A stretch of DNA of 64,000 nucleotides from Nigrospora sphaerica (taxonomy: Eukaryota > Ascomycota > Sordariomycetes > Amphisphaeriales > Apiosporaceae), in contig JAGVVL010000002.1 in assembly GCA_018287875.1 (NCBI GenBank), forward strand, positions 6,014,001 to 6,078,000. Reading direction: 5' to 3'. Made by a program: the position numbers and the translations under genes. Below are positions 56,499-64,000 of the stretch, one piece after another. Below the pieces are notes generated by a model that was not told where the DNA came from, made no database searches, and worked only from the letters and a program-made list of their open reading frames with translations. Every line of letters begins with the position of its first letter. Position 1 is the first letter of the stretch.

Positions 56499-59400
56499 AT
56501 GGATGACCAGTCGCACAAGCCCCATCGGGCGAAAAAGGAGAAGAAGAAGGCCAGCGGTGGTGAGTACTCCGACTTACACCCGGGACCATCACACGCGACA
56601 TGACTGACGCCGCAGCAGATTCCAATCCCAAGGCGTAAGCCTTCGCCACCGAGCACAACCGACGGGACGTCCACACTGACACTCTGCCACAGTTTCGCCG
56701 TTTCGAACCCCGGAAAACTTGCCAGGCAAGCCGCGCGAAGCCAAGATATCAAAGAAAAGAAGCTCCATGTACCCCTCGCCGACCGCACTCCCGACCAGGC
56801 GCCGCCGCCGCGGCTCGTCGCCATTGTTGGACCGCCCGGTGTAGGCAAGACGACTCTGCTCAAGAGTCTGGTCAAGAGATACACCAAAGAGTCGCTCTCG
56901 GATCCCCAGGGCCCCATCAGTGTCGTCACATCCAAGAAGCAACGCCTCCAGTTCCTAGAATGCCCCAACTCCCTCGAGTCGATGGTGGACGTTGCCAAGG
57001 TCGCCGACATCGTTCTTCTCATGATTGACGGCACCTACGGGTTCGAGATGGAGACTATGGAATTCCTCAACGTGCTGTCGGCGACGGGCATGCCCGGAAA
57101 TGTCTTCGGTGTCCTCACCCACCTGGATCTGTTTCGCAAACCGCAAGCCTTGAAGGACGCCAAGAAGCGGCTCAAGCACCGACTGTGGACCGAATTGTAC
57201 AACGGCGCGCACCTCTTCTACCTTTCCGGCGTCATCAACGGAAGATACCCCGACAGAGAAGTGCACAACTTGTCAAGGTTCCTTTCCGTCATGAAGAACC
57301 CGAGACCGTTAGTGTGGCGCAACTCCCACCCTTACACCGTCATCGACTCTTTCCGCGACATGACCCACCCCACGAAGATGGAAGAGGACAGGAAGTGCGA
57401 TCGAACCATTGCTCTGAGCGGATATCTCAGGGGCACCAACTTCTCTGCCGAGGGACAGCGCGTGCACATCCCGGGTCTGGGTGACTACACGGTAGCACGC
57501 ATTCAATCTTTGCCCGATCCTTGTCCGACGCCCCAGATGGAGCAGGCCATCGCGAAGGCCACGGGCAAAACGGGGAGACGGAGACTGGACGAGAAAGATA
57601 AAAAGCTCCATGCTCCCATGTCGGACCGCTCCGGCCTAAAGATCGACGGCGATGCAATCTGGATCACAAGAGAAAGGGGCTTCACTTTCAACAAGGATGC
57701 CGATCCCGCCGAGCGAGGCGAAGGTGAAGAGCTGATCATCTCGCTGCAAGAGCAGAAACGACTGCTCGGCCAAACCGACGACGGCGTACAGCTGTTCCGG
57801 GGCGGCGAAAAGATATCCAACGTTGCCGAAGAGGAAGACACTGGAAGGAAACAGCCCAGGTCCGCAAGAGTTGCGGAAAGAGACGACGGCGATGAGGACT
57901 TTGACGATGATGACGACGACGAGGGCTTTGTCAGCGGCGATGATGGCGAGGGGTCTGACCAGGAAGCTGAGTTCAACGAAAGGAACCTAGGGAAGATATT
58001 CCGCCAGGATTCCGATAAGAAGGCCAAAGATGACGACTTCGCATTCGCTGATGCCGACTCGGACCTCGGATCCATCTCGGGAGACGACGAGGAGGCCGGC
58101 TCTGATAAAGACACGGATGAGGATGAAGACGACGAGGACGAGGATATGGACGACGAAGACGCGGCAGCCCTCCGGTGGAAAGATAACCTTGCTCAAAGGG
58201 CTAAATCCATGAATGGCAGTCGGCCGTCCTATCGAACCGCGGACCTGGCTCGCCTGATGTACGACGAGTCCATCACGGTGGAGGAGGTTCTTCGCAGGTG
58301 GAAGGGTGAAGTCGACGAAGACGAAGATGACGTTGAGGCCTCCGACGAGGAGGGCGACTTCTTCCAGAAATCCAAGCAAGAAAAGGAAGACGGCGCGTCA
58401 GAAGACCGCGCCATCCCGGTATATGACTATGATAAGCTTGCTGCGAAATGGTCACAGAAGGAGAACGTCGATAGGATTCGTGAGCGCTTCACCTCAGCCA
58501 GCCTGAAGGGCGGAGAGGAAGGTTCAGATGAAGACGGCTTCGGCGACGAGGACGATGAGGGAGACGGAGAATTTGAGGATCTTGAGACGGGCGAGGTGCA
58601 CAAGGCTGAGCACGCGCCCGAACCAGTGGAGAATTTGGAGGAAGAGCGAGCACGCAATGCCAAGCGAAAGGAAGAGCTCAAACTCCGGTTCGAACACGAA
58701 GATCGAGAGGGTTTCGCAAACGACAAAGCCAACGCCCGCCGCGAAGCCGGTGTCAACGACGAAGAGTTCGGCGAAGACCAATGGTACGAAAAACAGAAGG
58801 CTCTGCTGCAGACCCAGCAGGATATCAACAACGCTGAATTTGAGGCGTTGGACGAATCTCAGAGGGTGGCCGTGGAGGGCTACAGAGCCGGCCAGTACGC
58901 CACCATTACGATTGACGGCGTTCCGGCCGAATTCTGCGAGAAATTCAACTCGAGAATACCCATCATCATTGGCGGTCTCACCCCCACCGAGGATCGGTTC
59001 GGCTTCTGCCAAGTGCGGATCAAGAAACATCGTTGGCACAAGAAGATTCTGAAGACGAACGATCCCCTGATCCTCTCACTGGGATGGCGGCGCTTCCAAA
59101 CCATGCCGATATACTCGATATCCGATTCGCGAACACGCAACAGGATGTTGAAATACACCCCCGAACACATGCATTGTTTTGCCACTTTCTGGGGACCCCT
59201 GATTGCGCCCAACACGGGCTTTGTTGCCTTCAACTCCCTTTCGAGCAGCAACCCGGGTTTCCGAATTGCCGCTACTGGCACCGTCCTCAGCGTGGACGAG
59301 ACGACCGAGACGGTCAAGAAACTCAAACTGACGGGTGTCCCGTTCAAGGTCTTCAAGAACACTGCCTGTATGTTCCCCGCACCCTGCCATTGGTTTGAGA

Positions 59401-60126
59401 TGATGACTGACTTGAGGAACTGCAGTTATTAAGGACATGTTCACGTCGTCACTCGAGGTGGCCAAGATGGAAGGCGTTGCTATCAAGACAGTGTCTGGAA
59501 TCCGTGGTCAAATCAAGAGGGCCTTGAGCAAGGACGACGGGAAATTCCGTGCCACGTTCGAGGACAAGATCTTGATGAGTGACCTGGTCATTCTCCGGGC
59601 GTGGTACCCCATCAAGCCGCACCGATACTACAATCCAGTCACCAACCTGGTGGGCGAGTGGAACGGCATGCGTTTGACGGGCGAAGTTCGCCGTGATCAG
59701 GGCATCGAGACGCCCATGAACAAGGACAGCAAGTACCGGCCGATCGAGCGGCAAACCCGCCACTTCAACCCGCTGAAGGTCCCGCGGGCTCTGGCCGCGG
59801 AACTTCCCTTCAAATCTCAGATCGTGGAGATGAAGCCCCAACGCCACAAGACGTACACACAGAAGCGTGCTGTCGTACTGGGTGGTGAAGAGAAGAAGGC
59901 CCGCGACCTTATGCAGAAGCTTACGACCATCCGCAAGGACAAGCTGGCGAAGCGTCAGGCCAAGAAAGAGGAGAAGAGGGCCGAGTTCAAGAAGGAGATG
60001 CTGGCTTTGCGCGAAAAGAAGGAGGCACGGGAGAAGAGGGAGACTAAGGAATACTGGCAACGCGAGGGCAAGAAACGCAAGGCCGATGAGGCCGGTGGTG
60101 GTGGTGGTGGTAAGAGGCGAAGGTAG
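56499..60126 (+). CDS. bms1: Ribosome biogenesis GTPase Bms1
   Basis: Essential nucleolar GTPase of the small-subunit processome; with Rcl1 it acts in 18S rRNA maturation. Exons: 56499..56559, 56616..56634 (19 nt), 56693..59367, 59426..60126; predicted 1,151 aa. The basic N-terminus is followed by KLHVPLADRTPD, then the P-loop GPPGVGKTT (73-81), TSKKQRLQFLECPN, VLTHLDLFRKP (NKxD equivalent) and FYLSGVINGRYPDRE, as in yeast Bms1. A long acidic middle region (about 390-560) has several Asp/Glu runs. The C-terminal translation-factor-like/DUF663 domain follows (VRIKKHRWHKKIL, then GWRRFQTMPIYS and FKNTA-FIKDMFTSSLEV across intron 3). It ends in a Lys/Arg tail with GGGGGGKRRR. The exon 2 acceptor is a tandem CAGCAG, so one Ala is optional. 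Confidence 0.96.
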
Positions 60127-60693
60127 CATAGGTAATTATCAGGTATCTTTTTGATATGTGTTATGGCAGTGGCGGCGAGGAGCACCAACGCACACTTGTC
60201 GCTCGCCTCGCGCACCGGTTGCTTTTTCCATCTTTTCCCTCTCTTTGGCTCGTTGATTTCTGGTTTAAAGACCTTCAGCGGCAGACTTGCCGACTGCGTC
60301 GCCATGACAATAACACCGCTCATGATATATCATAATGCGTCTAGTCCATGGCCTTGCCGACTATTAAATATGGCCAGCTAGATGCTACGTGTCAGGGGGG
60401 TTAGAGATAGGATATTTGTCAGCGGCGCTGTTTGTTGGGGGCCTATAATGGTGATTGTTGAGAAGAGTGGATATCGAGCTGAGGGAACGTGATGAACGTA
60501 ATGTGGATTATTCGTTACCAAGGAGCGTTGGATGGAGTTGAACGAACGCCAAGTGCTTGATACATAAAGGGAAAGGCGGGCGGGCGGGCGGGCTGGGTCG
60601 TCTCGAGGCGATGGTCGTCACTTTTGTTATCCTGCCACAACCCGCTCTACGACTACGATTGCCTTTCAGCATAAACAAAACCAAACACACCAA
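60127..60693. other. Spacer, bms1 to the dehydrogenase gene
   Basis: 567 bp with the bms1 3' end and the dehydrogenase promoter. A short GGGC-type run (GGCGGGCGGGCGGGCGGG) lies near 60576-60593. No gene seen. Confidence 0.6.
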
Positions 60694-61626
60694 ATGGCCT
60701 CGACCGTCGTTTTGATCACGGGTGGTAACCGCGGCCTGGGCCTGGGCCTCGTCAAACAGTTCCTGGCGCAGCCCAACCAGGTAAGTATGCTCGCGGAGCC
60801 GGGCCGAGATGCCTGGATTTGCGGCCGGGAGGGCCGGTTGGGGCGCAAAGACTAACGACGGGGCGTCGGGGCAGACGGTGGCCGTGGCGGTGCAGGACCC
60901 GGACCACGCGACGGCGCGGGCGCTGGATGACGTGCCCCGGGGCGCGGGCAGCCGGCTGGTGATGGTGCGTTACGACGCGGGGCGCGAGGGGAGCGCGGCC
61001 GAGGCCGTGGCCGAGCTCGGGGCCCGGCACGGCGTCGACCGGCTCGACGTCGTCGTCGCCAACGCCGGCATCTCGACCCAGTGGCCCGCCGTCAAGGACG
61101 TCACGCGCGCCGCCGTCCTCGAGCACGTCGACGTCAACGTGCTGGCCGTCGTCGCCCTGTACCAGGCCACGCGCGCCCTGCTGCAGCGGTCGACGGCCAC
61201 GCCCGTCTTCGCCGCCATGGGCTCGGCCGCCTCCGCGTTGGGGTAAGCGATCCCTCCCTTCCCCCTGTGTAAACGAGAGGGAAGGAAAAGAAGAGACGTT
61301 ACTGACTTTGTGCGCGCGCGTCTCCCACCGGCAACAGGCAGCAACCCCTCGTGCCCAACGGGGCGTACGGGCCCTCCAAGGCCATGCTCAACTGGTATGG
61401 CGTCCGGATCAACGCCGAGGAGGACTGGCTCACGGCCTTCATCCTCGACCCCGGCTGGGTCCAGACGGACATGGGCAACCGGGCGGCTGAGGCCTGGGGC
61501 ATGGGCACGGCCCCCTTGGCGCTCGACGAATCGGCCGCCGGCATGTACAAGGTTCTCACGACGGCCACCAAGGAGCGCTTCGGCGGCAAGTTTGTCACGC
61601 ACACGGGCGAGGTGCGGGATTGGTAA
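60694..61626 (+). CDS. Short-chain dehydrogenase/reductase (Rossmann, sniffer/carbonyl-reductase-like)
   Basis: NAD(P)-dependent oxidoreductase; substrate unknown. Exons: 60694..60780, 60875..61242, 61338..61626; predicted 247 aa, a normal length for a classical SDR. The cofactor loop is TGGNRGLG (9-16), the stabilising motif VVVANAGIS lies near 90, and the active-site Ser is probably in MGSAAS (about 143). The catalytic YGPSK gives Tyr at about 162 and Lys at 166, followed by LDPGWVQTDMG, the usual PG motif after the active site. Intron 1 has a CTAAC branch point, intron 2 TTACTGAC. The second exon is very GC-rich. No biosynthetic neighbours are visible on the right within the window. It could be part of secondary metabolism or general carbonyl detoxification; this cannot be decided. 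Confidence 0.9.
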
Positions 61627-64000
61627 TGGCCCCCGTACGCGGGCGAGGTTGGCGTTGGGTGACGGCCTCCCAGATAGCCCGGTTTCAACCCCCAGATGCC
61701 AAGGTCGTTGTAGAACGCCTGGATCCGGCATGATGTGGTTTTTGACGCTCCACGAGGTGTACTTGTCGTAGTCCCTTCACTCGTTCTACCTACCCGCATA
61801 GGATGCTACCCATGTACTATTCAATAACTCTTCGTGGTCGACGTATCGTAGGACGGGCAGGTCGCCGACCAGCACTTCCAGCCTTGGAAGGCCACGGAGG
61901 GCTACCCATGTGACGGTAGGAGGGATCCATCATTCGACCAGAAACAGGGGCCGGGGAGGCGTTCTCTTGCCACCCGGGGCAGTGCCTGAGTGAGAGAAGC
62001 AGGCCCGAGGCGACTGGGAGGAGGTCCAGTCCATGCCGACGAGCTGCTTGGCTCATTCACCCACAAGCGCCCTCTCGATTACGAGGGTATGCCGTTCTTT
62101 CTCGCCGAGCCCCTATTACCAAAAAAGGTGGAGACGTTAGATGTCCCTCCCACGTGGCGCACGGTGGCCCCGATCCAATGGGAATCCTGACAGGAGCTGC
62201 GTCCTACTTGTGGTGGCTCGGCCGCGGGCATAGGGGTGGGGGAAGGCTGTGCGCAGGTTTTGGGCCATGCACGATTCTCCGGGTTCGGGCGAGCTGACGA
62301 CGCAGAGGCGACGATGTTCTTTCGCGGGGGGGAACCCCAGGGAGCACGAAGGAGAAGAGGCAAGGCTGGCATGGCTAGGTTGTGACGGACGGGCTTGAGG
62401 ACAAGTTCCTTCCCCACGGGCTGGCGAAGATATGTAACGTAAGAAGCCGCCCGGAAGGGACGGATGCAACCCACAGGGAGCCAGTCCCATGGCCTAATTC
62501 ATATACAAATACATACATATGCCTGGCAATGCCATCTTTGATATGCACCTGCTTCTGACGCTACGCGAGTACAGGCACGGCAAGTTGAATAGGACGCGGT
62601 AGCGAAGCTCTCCTTCCAAGCCCCCGCCCCCCCCCAAAGGGACGGGGTTAATACCGCGCAGCCGTCCTGACTAGCAGTAGCTAGTAGGGGGCAGTTGGGG
62701 AAGTGCTTGACTAGAGTAGGTCACGCTACCCTTGATCTGGTGGCAGAAAGGTGACATCCGGACGAACCCCCGGCTGCTCTCGAGAGGGTTTCACCGAGCC
62801 ATCGGTGCGACGGGGTGGGCGCGACGCGAGGGTGAGGGTCGTGAGGGTCCCAATGGGCGATTGATCTCCCCTGGGATCTTTTCCTTCTGGAACGCCCAAC
62901 ATCCCCCAACCCAACATGCATGAGACGGCCTCGTTGGAGAAAGAAGCCGGCCGTCACACTGCTCATACCGACGAAGCCAAACCCGTCGTCTAATTATAGG
63001 CCCCCAGCTCTGCCAACTAAGCTTCCGAGCCCAGCCGGTATTTTTTTGGAAGCCGCCGCTTTTGGCAGGCCCGAGTCGTGCCCAGGGGGCCCGGCGGCCC
63101 ATTGGCAAACTGGCCAGGCCCGTCTGGCGGGGGAAGAAAAACCAACATACCTATCCCATATCACCTGTCTGCCTGCCTGCCTGTTGCTTCTCGGCTGCTT
63201 GCCCGTGTATCCATGGGGACACTATAAAACCCCCACAATCCGAGTATTATGTGTGCGTGTGGGTGGGCATTATAGAAACCTAGGAAGGAGATGGACGGGT
63301 GTCTCAACCCAGCATTCAGCATCCTGTTAGGTATATATTGTAGCATCCTGGATGCTACAGCTGTAACTGCGGGACTGCCGAACCCGTTTTCTACCTACCC
63401 AGCCTAAGCATCCATCCCCGCTTGGTACCGGAGGGATCGGGCTAGCCCAAGGCACAACTACATAGAAGCATGGGTGGTTGTTGGGGTGCATTTGTTCAGG
63501 TGGCAGAGGCGGGAAAAGCAAACCAGCTGGCCGGATAAGGTGCGCATGCACATACGCCGTGACACATGACTACCGAGGGGTTCTTTGAGCATCTAGGTAT
63601 CCGTCCACAACATGAAGTTGACCGTCAGCCGCCTGCGTGCCTTTCATTGTGAGACATGGGTCCGTATTTACACTCAATGCTATCTACGAGCCGGATACAT
63701 AGGTATTGTCTAGCACACCCGGGCAGCAAAGAGAGGCAGCAGTCTCAGATCCTGACTCTGGCTGGGACATCCATCCCCCACTGCGGATTGCACAAACAAG
63801 CAGCGTCTTGAAAGAGGATGGAAGAAGAGAGGCGAGCACGTATTTTGCACATTGCGGCCCAGGCGATAATGGGTGCGATTGCCCCCGTCGCATCCTATGC
63901 TGCCCAATGCCCATCGGGAAAGGACAAAACCCCCCCAGCCCCTCCACCCCCCCTCTTTGGTCTGTCGGGTCTCCCCTTGCTAGGTTCCGTGGCTTAGGGA
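61627..64000. other. Gene-free right end of the window
   Basis: 2.4 kb with only short overlapping open frames lacking domains. Contains a perfect short inverted repeat at 63339-63359. The next gene must lie beyond the edge. Confidence 0.5.
63339..63359. repeat. Perfect 10-bp inverted repeat with 1-nt spacer
   Basis: TGTAGCATCC, T, GGATGCTACA. Could be a dimer-binding site or a chance palindrome. Confidence 0.6.

Noticed and set aside
63684..63947. Minus-strand open frames with a GGNRTH-type peptide
   Set aside because: Resembles recurrent spurious open frames in automatic annotations; overlapping frames in different phases, no domain, no splice context.

Overview
The window is nuclear DNA from a filamentous ascomycete. 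The evidence is many short introns (about 50-270 nt) with GT..AG ends and CTAAC/CTGAC branch points, long intergenic spacers, and a purely fungal gene set: a myosin-motor chitin synthase, a DASH subunit and a PTH11-like membrane receptor. The head-to-head class V / class VII chitin synthase pair points to Pezizomycotina, probably Sordariomycetes. I cannot name the species. No tRNA, rRNA, CRISPR array or intact transposon was recognised.

Layout. 1-1626 (-) is the N-terminal part of the ubiquitin E1 uba1, cut by the window edge. 3285-7170 (-) is a Thr/Ser-rich, probably GPI-anchored wall glycoprotein with 49-residue tandem repeats. After a 4.3-kb gene-free stretch comes a secreted/transmembrane kelch protein (11504-14370, +). 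A compact housekeeping block follows: eaf7 (NuA4), a gamma-tubulin complex component, ask1 (DASH/kinetochore) and a small unidentified gene. 23.5-30.8 kb is an accessory-looking block: P450 no. 1 (-), a rhodopsin-fold membrane protein (+) and P450 no. 2 (-); the last two are very GC-rich. 32.0-48.3 kb holds chsV (-) and chsVII (+), sharing a 5.1-kb divergent spacer. The right end carries a mitochondrial PDK/BCKDK-type kinase, a small-subunit catalase, a 71-aa proteinase-B-inhibitor-like protein, the ribosome biogenesis GTPase bms1, and a short-chain dehydrogenase.

Together, the chitin synthase pair and two surface proteins (GPI glycoprotein, kelch protein) give the window a cell-wall/cell-surface flavour. 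GCP and ask1 both serve microtubule and spindle function. The two P450s with a PTH11-like protein could be a small accessory metabolism or sensing cluster, but no PKS, NRPS or terpene synthase is present. Exon joins were deduced by hand from splice consensus, phase and family knowledge; all joins given keep the reading frame. I found no strong candidate for an undescribed system; the most informative points are structural (chitin synthase pair, micro-exons, stop-free introns, repeat glycoprotein).
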